A stretch of DNA of 64,000 nucleotides from Leptolinea sp. UBA5203 (GTDB lineage Bacteria; Chloroflexota; Anaerolineae; Anaerolineales; Anaerolineaceae): NCBI GenBank assembly GCA_002412765.1, contig DHVR01000061.1, positions 325,145 through 389,144 on the forward strand. The letters are read 5' to 3'. Below the pieces are notes generated by a model that made no database searches, was not told the origin of the DNA, and saw only the letters and a program-made list of their open reading frames with translations. A program made the position numbers and the translations under genes. Below, in pieces: positions 51,622-59,701 of this stretch (positions within the stretch are counted from its first letter, which is position 1; every line of letters begins with the position of its first letter).

Positions 51622-53010
51622 TTAGCTTTGTTCGCAATAGTAATAGAAGAATAACGATAAGGCTTTGATGCCCTTTTCCCAACAATCCAAATCCAATTTT
51701 TCATTTGGGCTGTGAATACGGTCGTCGGCTAAGCCGAAACCGGTTAAGATAGATTCCAATCCAAGTACACTTTCCATGATGTTTACAACGGATATACTGC
51801 CGCCTTCCATCTTGAAGACCGTTTTTTTGCCCCATATTTCTTCCAATGACTTGATCAAGGCACGGTTTGATGGATGTTCGGGATTGGTTTTTGCAGCTTT
51901 GGAACCAGAAAAATTATTCATTTTCCAAGTAACCGTATCCGGCATGTGTTCAGTAAAATATGTCTTGAGCAGGCTTTCAATTTTCTTTGGATCTTGATTT
52001 TTTACCAAACGAATCGTTATCTTGGCGGTAGCAGAGGAAGGAATTATGGTTTTAGATCCTTTCCCGGTATAACCGCCAAATATCCCATTAACCGAAAGGG
52101 ATGGCCTAATACCAATTCGTTCCGGTATGGAGTAATTCTCTTCACCCCAAAGATTGTTTACACCAGTTTGTTCCTTGATCGTTTTTTCATTGGTTGAGAT
52201 CATGTTGATTGAATCTCTTTCCAAACTTGAAAGTTCAAGAACATCATCATAAAAGCCAGGTATCGTTATTCTTCCATGCTCGTCGTGTAATTTACCAATG
52301 ATGGTACTGATCACGTGAATTGGATTGTCAATGACTCCGCCATAGGAACCTGAATGAAGGTCTCGATTCGGTCCGTTGACGATCAATTCAAAGGAAGCCA
52401 TGCCGCGTAACCCCAGGGTTATCATGGGAATCTCTTTTGAAATCATGCCTGCATCCGGATTTACGGCAATATCGGCTTTCAGGATGTCTTTGTGTTCTAC
52501 CAGGAATTTCTCCAGGCTGGGGGAGCCAATTTCTTCTTCGCCTTCCACAAGGAATTTTATTTTCATTTTCCCGGGATGGAATTTTCTAAAAGCTTCTGCG
52601 GCAGCAACAGTCGCAATAAATTGTCCCTTCATATCAGATGTGCCGCGACCAAACATTTCCCGGTTTATGATGGTTGGTGAGAAGGGAGGGGTATGCCAGG
52701 CATCATTTGGATCACTTGGTTGAACATCATAATGTCCATAGATCAAAACGGTAGGACAGCATTCTCCAGCTTTTGGATCTGCATCCACACTTTCAGCAAA
52801 AACAATAGGATGTCTCTCGGTTTCAAAAATCTTTGCCTGGTAACCCAATTTCAAAAGATAGTCTTTTAGCCATTGGGCGGCAGATAGCATGTCTTCTTTA
52901 TGTTCAGGCACCGTAGATATAGAAGGGATTTTCACCAACTCCATCAACTCATTCTGGTAGCGTGTAAGATTTTCGGTAATATAAGTAAGCATATCTTGAT
53001 GTTGAGTCAT
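51622..53010 (-). CDS. M20 family metallodipeptidase
   Basis: A 462-residue zinc peptidase of the M20 dipeptidase group. Metal-binding residues are visible in LIYGHYDVQP, GRGTSDMKGQ, the catalytic Glu pair in EGEEEIGSPSLE, VNPDAG, and a late His in DDRIHSPNEKLD; the dimerisation domain lies in between. It probably hydrolyses dipeptides or N-acyl amino acids in the cytosol, since no signal peptide is present. The ATG at 53010 has AGGA upstream; a frame to 53043 adds residues not seen in the family. The gene is 9 nt upstream of DUF1385 on the same strand. Confidence 0.93.
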   Translation of the reverse strand: MTQHQDMLTYITENLTRYQNELMELVKIPSISTVPEHKEDMLSAAQWLKDYLLKLGYQAKIFETERHPIVFAESVDADPKAGECCPTVLIYGHYDVQPSDPNDAWHTPPFSPTIINREMFGRGTSDMKGQFIATVAAAEAFRKFHPGKMKIKFLVEGEEEIGSPSLEKFLVEHKDILKADIAVNPDAGMISKEIPMITLGLRGMASFELIVNGPNRDLHSGSYGGVIDNPIHVISTIIGKLHDEHGRITIPGFYDDVLELSSLERDSINMISTNEKTIKEQTGVNNLWGEENYSIPERIGIRPSLSVNGIFGGYTGKGSKTIIPSSATAKITIRLVKNQDPKKIESLLKTYFTEHMPDTVTWKMNNFSGSKAAKTNPEHPSNRALIKSLEEIWGKKTVFKMEGGSISVVNIMESVLGLESILTGFGLADDRIHSPNEKLDLDCWEKGIKALSLFFYYYCEQS

Positions 53011-53115
53011 TGTTTGTCCTATTGTGATCGTCTCAATTATCATTCAATTATATACTATAGGAGGATGGATGGCTTGAATTGCTTATATGCGAAGTGTAAG
53101 AATCGCCTGTCTTTA

Positions 53116-53124
53116 TGCTAAAAT
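53116..53124 (+). promoter_or_regulatory. Extended -10 element ahead of ssnA
   Basis: TGCTAAAAT (53116-53124) fits an extended -10 (TG-n-TAAAAT) about 70 nt before the ssnA start at 53193. No strong -35 is visible. The ribosome site AGGGAGATGG precedes the ATG. Confidence 0.4.
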
Positions 53125-53192
53125 TATTTTGCATCTGGTTATGAGATAAAGGTACCAAATAGAATACACCACTGAATTCAGGGAGATGGAAA

Positions 53193-54557
53193 ATGATACT
53201 GATTACGAATGGTCGTATCGTTACCTGGGATAATCCAAATCGAATTATTGAAGATCAAGCCATATTGATTGATGGAAAACTAATCAAAGAAATTGACGAC
53301 CAGGATCGAATGGTCATAAAATACGGGGAAATTGAACGAATTGATGCAAAGGGAAGTTTTATTTTCCCAGGAAACATCTGCGCTCACACCCATTTTTATG
53401 GCGCATTTGTCCGTGGAATGAGTATCCCAGGGTCAGCCGCGAAGGATTTTCCTGAAATATTAGAAAAACTATGGTTTCCTCTTGACCGAGCTTTAAAAAA
53501 GGAAGACATTCGCTATTCCGCGCTGGTCTGTATTATTAATGCGATTCGCCATGGAACAACCACCTTAATTGACCACCACGCCTCCGGTTCTGCTGTAGAA
53601 AAATCACTGGATGAAATCGCTACAGCGGTAGAAGAAAGTGGTGTACGGGCTGCCTTATGTTATGAAGTAACCGATAGAAATGGCGAACAAAACACCCTGG
53701 ATGGAATTCAAGAGAACAAGCGCTTCATCGAGCGTGTCCGCAAGGATAAGCCTGCTGACGGACGACTTGCCGCTCATTTTGGACTGCATGCCAGTTTAAC
53801 CCTCAGTGAGCAAACACTGGAACGCTGCCGAAGCATTGTGCCGGATGATACAGGATTTCATGTGCATGTTGCGGAAGATTCTGCAGATCAATATGATAGT
53901 ATCCAAAAGTGCGGCTTGCGTGTAGTGGATCGTTTGTTTAAGCACGGTATTCTGGGTGAAAAAACCATAGCTGCCCACGGCATTCATGTGGATCAACATG
54001 AAATGGAATTACTAAAAGATAGTAAAACCTGGGTGACTCATCAACCGCGATCCAATATGAACAATGCGGTTGGAGTGGCATCAGTGGAATCCATGCTGCG
54101 CGCAGGGATAAAAGTCTGTATGGGAAATGACGGCTTTTCAAATGCCATGTGGGAAGAATGGAAAGCGGGTTATTTTGTTCACAAATTGCATGCCCGGGAC
54201 CCAAGAGTCATGTCTGCTACCAATATTGTCCAGATGGGTGTATACAATAATTCTGCATTGGCATCTCAGGTATTCAATCAAACGCTGGGTGTCATCAAAC
54301 CCGGAGCCTTAGCAGATTTGATTTTTGTCGAATATTATCCCTTCACCCCAATCAACGAGGGCAATCTTCCCTGGCACATCATCATGGGCTTTAATGAAAG
54401 TATGATTACAACCACCATTGTTGATGGCAAGATTCTGATGCAGGATCGTGAATTAAAAACTGTGGACGAAGAAAAAATTGCTTATTATGCTGAAAAAATA
54501 CTTGTTCCTGAGGTCTGGAAAAGGTTCCAGGCACAGGCTAAAGAAAGAAGGAGATAA
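53193..54557 (+). CDS. ssnA: SsnA-type amidohydrolase / aminohydrolase
   Basis: A 454-residue metal-dependent amidohydrolase whose sequence reads like SsnA. It has the early VPGN-like segment FPGNICAHTHFYG with metal ligands H65 and H67, then GTTTLIDHHASGS, VRAALCYEVTDR, a His in HFGLHAS, the ligand pair HVHVAED (H223, H225), AAHGIHVD and the acidic MGNDGFSNAMW. Members deaminate or dechlorinate purine- or triazine-like rings; SsnA itself is associated with selenium-dependent purine hydroxylase operons. Its stop is followed 1 nt later by the F420 reductase GTG, so it heads the F420 cluster. Substrate is inferred to be a guanine-like or N-heterocyclic compound. Confidence 0.9.
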   Translation: MILITNGRIVTWDNPNRIIEDQAILIDGKLIKEIDDQDRMVIKYGEIERIDAKGSFIFPGNICAHTHFYGAFVRGMSIPGSAAKDFPEILEKLWFPLDRALKKEDIRYSALVCIINAIRHGTTTLIDHHASGSAVEKSLDEIATAVEESGVRAALCYEVTDRNGEQNTLDGIQENKRFIERVRKDKPADGRLAAHFGLHASLTLSEQTLERCRSIVPDDTGFHVHVAEDSADQYDSIQKCGLRVVDRLFKHGILGEKTIAAHGIHVDQHEMELLKDSKTWVTHQPRSNMNNAVGVASVESMLRAGIKVCMGNDGFSNAMWEEWKAGYFVHKLHARDPRVMSATNIVQMGVYNNSALASQVFNQTLGVIKPGALADLIFVEYYPFTPINEGNLPWHIIMGFNESMITTTIVDGKILMQDRELKTVDEEKIAYYAEKILVPEVWKRFQAQAKERRR

Positions 54558-54558
54558 C

Positions 54559-55251
54559 GTGAACGAAACCCATATTGATCAGATGAGTATTGCCATCCTT
54601 GGGGGAACCGGAAACGAGGGAAAAGGTTTGGCTTTTCGTTGGGCCAAAGCCGGTTTGTCGATCATCATTGGCTCACGATCCTTGGGAAAGGCACAACAAG
54701 CAATTGAAGAATTGAAGCCGCTGCTCAAGGATTACATTACTCACGTGCGCCCGATGACAAATTTGGAAGCCGCTGCAGTTGCTGACCTCATTGTTTTAAC
54801 CGTTCCATATAAAGTTCAGGATGAGTTGGTGAAAACCATCGCTCCTTTTTGCAAAGGAAAAATTGTCATCAATGTGACTGTCCCGTTGAATCCGCCTAAA
54901 GTCACCAAGGTATATGTACCGGATGCCGGCAGTGCAGCCCAGGAAGCTCAGCTTATCCTTGGCGAGGAAGCCTCAGTAGTGGCCGCCTTCCAAAATGTAG
55001 CTTTCGAGCATTTACTTAGTAATGAAGAAATCACTTGCGACGTCCTGGTTTGTGGAAAGGGCAAAGAGTCCCGCGCAACTGTGATTGAATTGGTTGAAAA
55101 AGCCGGGATGGTAGGCTGGGATGCCGGTCCTATTGAAAATGCTGTCGTGGTGGAAGGCTTGACTTCCATTCTGATTGGAATTAATAAAGAATATGGCGTC
55201 AAATCATCGGGAATACGAATAAGCGGTGTTCCCGGAAAAAGTGTTTTATAA
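54559..55251 (+). CDS. npdG: NADPH-dependent F420 reductase
   Basis: A 230-residue F420:NADP oxidoreductase. It begins with a Rossmann nucleotide site, IAILGGTGNEGKGLAFRWAKAG, followed by IIGSRSLGKAQQA, VLTVPYKVQDELV, and the block with VAAFQNVAFEHLL and VEKAGMVGWDAGPIENA, all typical of the archaeal and actinobacterial Fno/NpdG family. It transfers hydride between F420H2 and NADP+. The GTG at 54559 has GGAG at 54550-54553 and starts 1 nt after ssnA; the frame upstream lies inside ssnA and is discounted. Following genes make F420 (cofE, cofC), which supports the call. Confidence 0.93.
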   Translation: MNETHIDQMSIAILGGTGNEGKGLAFRWAKAGLSIIIGSRSLGKAQQAIEELKPLLKDYITHVRPMTNLEAAAVADLIVLTVPYKVQDELVKTIAPFCKGKIVINVTVPLNPPKVTKVYVPDAGSAAQEAQLILGEEASVVAAFQNVAFEHLLSNEEITCDVLVCGKGKESRATVIELVEKAGMVGWDAGPIENAVVVEGLTSILIGINKEYGVKSSGIRISGVPGKSVL

Positions 55252-55258
55252 TTTGAAT

Positions 55259-56044
55259 ATGGGAAAAACTGGAACTCAACCTTTGATACTTACGCCATTG
55301 AACGGTGTACCGGATATTCAGCCAGGAAATCCATTAGCAGCTATCATTCTGGAAGCAATTAACAATCAAAATATTGGAGTTGAGGATAACGACATTCTTG
55401 TCCTGGCTCAAAAGGTAGTCTCAAAAACTGAAAACCGTTTTTTTAACTACGCCAATCTAAAAATCTCACCACAAGCAGCAGAGCTGGCTTCGATTTGCGG
55501 AAAAGATCCTCAATTTGTAGAGCTCGTACTTTCCGAATCCGTCCGAGTTGTGCGTGTAGCTCCCGGTTTATTAATTGTGGAACACCATTCAGGTTTTATT
55601 TCAGCAAATGCAGGCATCGATCATTCGAATATCGGGAAAAAGGATCTACCAGGCGAAAAATGGGCACTGTTAATCCCACTGGATGCCGATCGATCGGCGG
55701 AAAATCTAAAAAGCGAATTCCTGAAAGCCACAGGTAAATCCATTGGTGTACTCATTATTGATTCTCACGGCAGACCCTGGCGGATAGGTACAGTGGGTGT
55801 CTCCATAGGATTTGCTGGTCTACCGGCCTTAGTCGATATGCGTGGAAGAAAAGATCTATATGGCCGGGTGTTGGAATCAACAGTAATCTGTGCGGTCGAT
55901 GAGTTGGCTGCGGCGGCCTCCCTGGTTATGGGTCAGGCGGATGAAGCTATCCCAGTAGTTCATGTCAGCGGATTTCCATATCCATTGGGAAATGGAAATT
56001 TACGAGAATTGCTTCGTCCAAAGGAAATCGATTTATTCAAATGA
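55259..56044 (+). CDS. cofE: Coenzyme F420-0:L-glutamate ligase
   Basis: A 261-residue enzyme that adds the glutamate tail to F420-0. It shows the family blocks LVLAQKVVSKTENRF, LVLSESVRVVR, a GFISANAGIDHSNIG segment, then LKSEFLKATGKSIGVLIIDSHGRPWRIGTVGVSIGFAG and DELAAAASLVMGQADE. It lacks the C-terminal nitroreductase domain of actinobacterial FbiB. The ATG at 55259 is used; a GTG at 55226 overlaps npdG. Its stop overlaps the next gene by 4 nt (ATGA). Confidence 0.95.
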   Translation: MGKTGTQPLILTPLNGVPDIQPGNPLAAIILEAINNQNIGVEDNDILVLAQKVVSKTENRFFNYANLKISPQAAELASICGKDPQFVELVLSESVRVVRVAPGLLIVEHHSGFISANAGIDHSNIGKKDLPGEKWALLIPLDADRSAENLKSEFLKATGKSIGVLIIDSHGRPWRIGTVGVSIGFAGLPALVDMRGRKDLYGRVLESTVICAVDELAAAASLVMGQADEAIPVVHVSGFPYPLGNGNLRELLRPKEIDLFK

Positions 56045-56622
56045 CACTGTATGCGATTGCCAGCGTAATGAATAATGAAGAAAATATCAAAATCCATGAT
56101 ATTTGGGACAATTTGCAATCCGAATGTCATTTGAATGCCGTAAAAATCTCCCCGATCCCTCATTTTTCCTGGTACACCTATGTCAATGTTCATGATCAGA
56201 ATGAGCTCGAGCACGAATTATGTAAATGGGCAACTATGCATGCACCAATAAAATTACAGGTGAATGGATTGGGAATCTTCCCTGGCGAGAAACCTGTCTT
56301 ATACTTGCCAATTGTCCGTAATTACATATTATCCATGTACCATATTGATTTGATTCAGAAAATATCTCCTTATGTAGAGGGGCCAGCCAGTTTCTACACC
56401 TCGGAATCATGGATGCCTCATGTTACGTTAGCCATCCATGATTTAAATGATGAAAACTTAAATTGTGCCATAAATCAATGTTTAACCCATAGCTTATCAT
56501 TTGAACTGTATATTGATCATGTTGCTATACTATATTTGGATGAAGCATCGTTTGGTTTAAAACGGAAATTCAATTTCAACGAACGTGCAGTCAATCTACC
56601 CATTGGAGGCTTAACCCAATGA
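56041..56622 (+). CDS. 2H phosphoesterase / 2'-5' RNA ligase-like protein
   Basis: A 193-residue protein with the two HxT/S motifs of the 2H phosphoesterase superfamily: HFS at 41-43 (in IPHFSWYTY) and HVT at 127-129 (in WMPHVTLAI). Relatives cleave 2'-5' or cyclic phosphodiesters and some process RNA ends. Its ATG overlaps the cofE stop by 4 nt and its own stop overlaps the cofC start by 4 nt, so it is translated as part of the F420 operon. A role on a phosphodiester intermediate of F420 synthesis or turnover is possible; nothing in the sequence proves it. Confidence 0.85.
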   Translation: MTLYAIASVMNNEENIKIHDIWDNLQSECHLNAVKISPIPHFSWYTYVNVHDQNELEHELCKWATMHAPIKLQVNGLGIFPGEKPVLYLPIVRNYILSMYHIDLIQKISPYVEGPASFYTSESWMPHVTLAIHDLNDENLNCAINQCLTHSLSFELYIDHVAILYLDEASFGLKRKFNFNERAVNLPIGGLTQ

Positions 56623-57227
56623 ATCTCTGGGCAATTATCCCAGTAAAACCTTTGAAACGCTTACGATCAGAACAAAATAATTCTTTTACGGATGAAGAAT
56701 GGGCCAAACTGAATACCGGCATGTTGGAATCCATCCTTTCATCTGTGCGTGAAGTGAATGGTGTAGAGGAAATTCTTGTGGTTAGTAAAGATACATCATT
56801 GCTAGCTATTGCAAGGGAAAGGAAAATCAAAACCTTACAGGAAGATAGCGGCTCAGATATGAATATGGCATTAATGCGTGCAACCACCATCGCGGCCATG
56901 TACAAAGCACATTGCATGATTGTGTTAGCGGCAGATTTACCTCTTATCACTACCGCCGATATTGAGAAATTCATTAGTCTGGCAACGTTTCAACCGGAAA
57001 TGGTTATTGCACCGGACCGTAGAAATGTCGGCACAAATGCTATATTCCTGAATCCATTGAGCACTGATTTTCGATACCAATTTGGCGGAAACTCATTTGA
57101 TAAACATCTCAGTGAAGCTCAAAGATTAGGTTATATTCTCTCCATCAGTGATTTGCGTTCCTTAAGAATTGATATTGATTCGCCAGAAGATTTTGAATGG
57201 ATGAAGCAACAATATTTAACATCATGA
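56619..57227 (+). CDS. cofC: 2-phospho-L-lactate (or PEP) guanylyltransferase CofC/FbiD
   Basis: A 202-residue nucleotidyltransferase that makes the guanylylated lactyl- or enolpyruvyl-phosphate donor for F420 synthesis, releasing pyrophosphate. Family marks: IIPVKPLKRL at the N-terminus, MIVLAADLPLIT, VIAPDRRNVGTNAIFL, FRYQFGGNSFDKHLSEA and the final RIDIDSPEDFEWM. Substrate choice (2-phospholactate or PEP) cannot be read from sequence by eye. The transferase CofD and the deazaflavin synthase are not in the window. Next gene is 31 nt downstream. Confidence 0.93.
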   Translation: MNLWAIIPVKPLKRLRSEQNNSFTDEEWAKLNTGMLESILSSVREVNGVEEILVVSKDTSLLAIARERKIKTLQEDSGSDMNMALMRATTIAAMYKAHCMIVLAADLPLITTADIEKFISLATFQPEMVIAPDRRNVGTNAIFLNPLSTDFRYQFGGNSFDKHLSEAQRLGYILSISDLRSLRIDIDSPEDFEWMKQQYLTS

Positions 57228-57258
57228 TACTTTCAACTTTCGAATAAAGGAGAATAAG

Positions 57259-58257
57259 ATGTCAGATAGAGTAGCCTTATATTTACAAGATGCCCATGAT
57301 CTTCGCGATGGGCTGGAATGGGTAAAGTATGCAGAAGATAGAGGATTTGAGGCAGTTTGGCAGGCTGAGAGCCGCCTGGTTCGGGATGCTATCGTCCCCA
57401 TGGCTGCTTATGCAGCAGTCACCAATCATATCAAGGTGGGATCAGGGGTCATCAATAACTGGACACGGAATATCGGTTTATTAGCCGCAACTTATCTGAC
57501 ACTTGACGATCTTGCTCCTGGCAGAATCATTTGCGGAATTGGTGCCTGGTGGGACCCTCTGGCTAAGAATGTTGGCATTGATCGCAGAAAACCCCTGGAA
57601 GCGATGCGAGAAACCGTCACGGTGATGAAACGCTTGTTGAACATGGAACGGGTAACTTTCCATGGCGAACACATCCATGTGGATGGCATTGAGCTGGATG
57701 TGGTGCACGGCAGACGCGAACCCCGCGATGTACCGATATATATCGGCGCAACTGGCGATAAAATGATGGAAATGACTGGAGAGATTGTGGATGGCGTCGT
57801 TTTGAATTATTGCGTGCCTCCGGAATATAATATTCGTGCTTTGGAAACCCTCGATAGGGGTGCGAAAAAATCCGGCAGAAGAGTCGAAGACATTGATCGT
57901 CCGCAATTAATTGTTTGTTCTGTGGATCATGATCATGACAAGGCCATTGATGCTTCAAGGCAATTGTTGACCCATTATTTGGCGCAGCAACCCCATATTG
58001 CTAAAGCCTCCGGGGTGTCAGACGAAGTCGTTGCGCAAATCCAATCCATCCTGGGTTGGCCTGCTACTCATGAACAAATTGAAAAAGCCAAACACTTCGT
58101 ACCTATTGACTTGGTTCACAAAATTACAGCTTCCGGTACGCCGGAAGAAGCTCGAGTTAAAGTGGCTGAGTATGTAAAAAATGGATGTACTTGTCCGATT
58201 CTTTACTCAGCTGGCGGTGATGTTAAATTATTAATTGATACTTTTGCTCAAAAATAA
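57259..58257 (+). CDS. LLM class F420-dependent oxidoreductase
   Basis: A 332-residue luciferase-like (LLM) protein most similar in pattern to F420-dependent 5,10-methylenetetrahydromethanopterin reductase-type enzymes. It has the opening VALYLQDAHDLRDGLEWVKYAEDRGFEAVW, then VGSGVINNWTRNIGLLAATYLTLDDLAPGRIICGIGAWW, DVPIYIGATGDKMMEMTGEIVDGVVL and the C-terminal PEEARVKVAEYVKNGCT. It would use F420H2 as hydride donor. The substrate is unknown. Start has AAGGAG 6 nt upstream. Position in the cluster right after cofC supports F420 rather than FMN. Confidence 0.9.
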   Translation: MSDRVALYLQDAHDLRDGLEWVKYAEDRGFEAVWQAESRLVRDAIVPMAAYAAVTNHIKVGSGVINNWTRNIGLLAATYLTLDDLAPGRIICGIGAWWDPLAKNVGIDRRKPLEAMRETVTVMKRLLNMERVTFHGEHIHVDGIELDVVHGRREPRDVPIYIGATGDKMMEMTGEIVDGVVLNYCVPPEYNIRALETLDRGAKKSGRRVEDIDRPQLIVCSVDHDHDKAIDASRQLLTHYLAQQPHIAKASGVSDEVVAQIQSILGWPATHEQIEKAKHFVPIDLVHKITASGTPEEARVKVAEYVKNGCTCPILYSAGGDVKLLIDTFAQK

Positions 58258-58264
58258 ATTAACA

Positions 58265-58295
58265 TTGCAGCCTTAGGTTCCCGTTCAAGTATAAT
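58265..58295 (+). promoter_or_regulatory. Candidate internal promoter before the pyrophosphatase
   Basis: TTGCAG (58265-58270), a 19-nt spacer and a perfect TATAAT (58290-58295), inside the 73-nt gap before the pyrophosphatase gene. The long spacer makes it moderate at best. Confidence 0.4.
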
Positions 58296-58330
58296 GAATT
58301 TTATTACTTTGGTTAGAAGGATAGAAAAAA

Positions 58331-59677
58331 ATGGTTTCGTCGATATATGTTATTGGTCATGTGAACCCTGATACAGATTCCATTGCTTCTGCAATCGGGT
58401 ATGCGTGGCTTATACGTGAACGGGATATGATCGATGCAGTTGCAGCCCGGGCAGGTGCGGTAAGTACCCAATCTGCCTGGGTATTGAAAAAAGTAGAATT
58501 AGAATCTCCTTTTTTATTGACAGATGCATCACCTCGCTTTTTATCAGTCATGCGGCGATTGGACACTACCACACCGGATAAGCCATTAAAAGATGCCTGG
58601 GCCATCGCCAGTCGAACGGGGGGGATTGCTCCCATCTTGACTGAGGATGGGAAACCTTACGGCATCATGACGGGCAAAAGTTTATTTCGTTTTCTAAGTC
58701 AGAAAGTAGGAACGCATCCCAATCAGCAATCCCTTAAAATCAGTGATTTTCTGCAAATGCCATGTCAGGAAGCTGCTGAAACGGTTGTACCCAGATTTCA
58801 GGGCAATACCAAAATACGGGATGTTCTAAATCGCATCTTACGGGAAGAAAGTGATGAATTTTTTGTATTGGATGAAAAAGGCAATTATTTGGGTATCTGC
58901 AGGCAAAGAGATTTGTTACATCCTCCACGACTAAAAGTTATTCTGGTGGATCATAATGAAGCCCAACAAGCGGTCAGCTCATTGGATGAAGCAGAACTTT
59001 TGGAGGTGATTGACCATCACCGCCTGGGGAATCCATCCACTCATTTACCGATTAAATTTTTTGTGGACATTGTTGGCAGCACCTCTACATTAATCTCTGA
59101 GCGAATTGAGGAAGCTGGCCTAAGTGCACCCCCAAGCATTGCCGGGGTGATGTTGGCTGGTGTACTGGCGGACACACTGATATTAACATCGCCGACCACC
59201 ACGGAACGAGATAAAATGGCTGCCGATCGTTTGGCACGCTGGGCGTTCATCTCCGGATCACCGTTGGCAGGAATGGATATTCAATCCTATGGTCAGGCAG
59301 TTATTACGGCAGGTGCAGGGCTCAGTGTGCGCACACCCGCGGATGTTGTCTCCAGTGATATGAAAACATACGCGGCAGGCGGTTTTAATTTCTCCATTTC
59401 CCAGGCTGAAGTGAGTGATCATCGGGAAGTAAACAAGTATATTGAAAAGTTGACTGAGGCTCTTTCATCCCTGAAAGAATTAAATGGACTTGATTTCAGT
59501 GTTTTAATGGTGACCGATGTGGTTCGTGGTTCATCCCGGCTGATTATTCACAATTCGCCGCCTTTATTGGATGAATTGCCATACGAACCTTTAGCAGATG
59601 GAACTTGGCTGGCAGAAGACGTGGTATCTCGGAAGAAGCAACTCTTACCTGCCATTTTGGGGTTGTTGGAAGACTGA
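58331..59677 (+). CDS. CBS-domain family II (Mn-dependent) inorganic pyrophosphatase
   Basis: A 448-residue soluble pyrophosphatase. The N-terminal DHH domain has VIGHVNPDTDSIASAIGYAW with metal-binding H10, D14 and D16. About residues 72-195 contain a pair of CBS domains (KPLKDAWAIASRTGGIAPIL and NTKIRDVLNRILREES...GICRQRDLL). The DHH domain resumes with VDHNEAQQA and the signature IDHHRLG, and a DHHA2 domain follows (residues about 325-445, with RKKQLLPAI). CBS domains bind adenine nucleotides and regulate activity in known family members. Next to cofC, an enzyme that releases PPi, a supportive role is plausible. Confidence 0.93.
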   Translation: MVSSIYVIGHVNPDTDSIASAIGYAWLIRERDMIDAVAARAGAVSTQSAWVLKKVELESPFLLTDASPRFLSVMRRLDTTTPDKPLKDAWAIASRTGGIAPILTEDGKPYGIMTGKSLFRFLSQKVGTHPNQQSLKISDFLQMPCQEAAETVVPRFQGNTKIRDVLNRILREESDEFFVLDEKGNYLGICRQRDLLHPPRLKVILVDHNEAQQAVSSLDEAELLEVIDHHRLGNPSTHLPIKFFVDIVGSTSTLISERIEEAGLSAPPSIAGVMLAGVLADTLILTSPTTTERDKMAADRLARWAFISGSPLAGMDIQSYGQAVITAGAGLSVRTPADVVSSDMKTYAAGGFNFSISQAEVSDHREVNKYIEKLTEALSSLKELNGLDFSVLMVTDVVRGSSRLIIHNSPPLLDELPYEPLADGTWLAEDVVSRKKQLLPAILGLLED

Positions 59678-59701
59678 TCCTCTATTCCTGGAGTGAACTA
59701 T

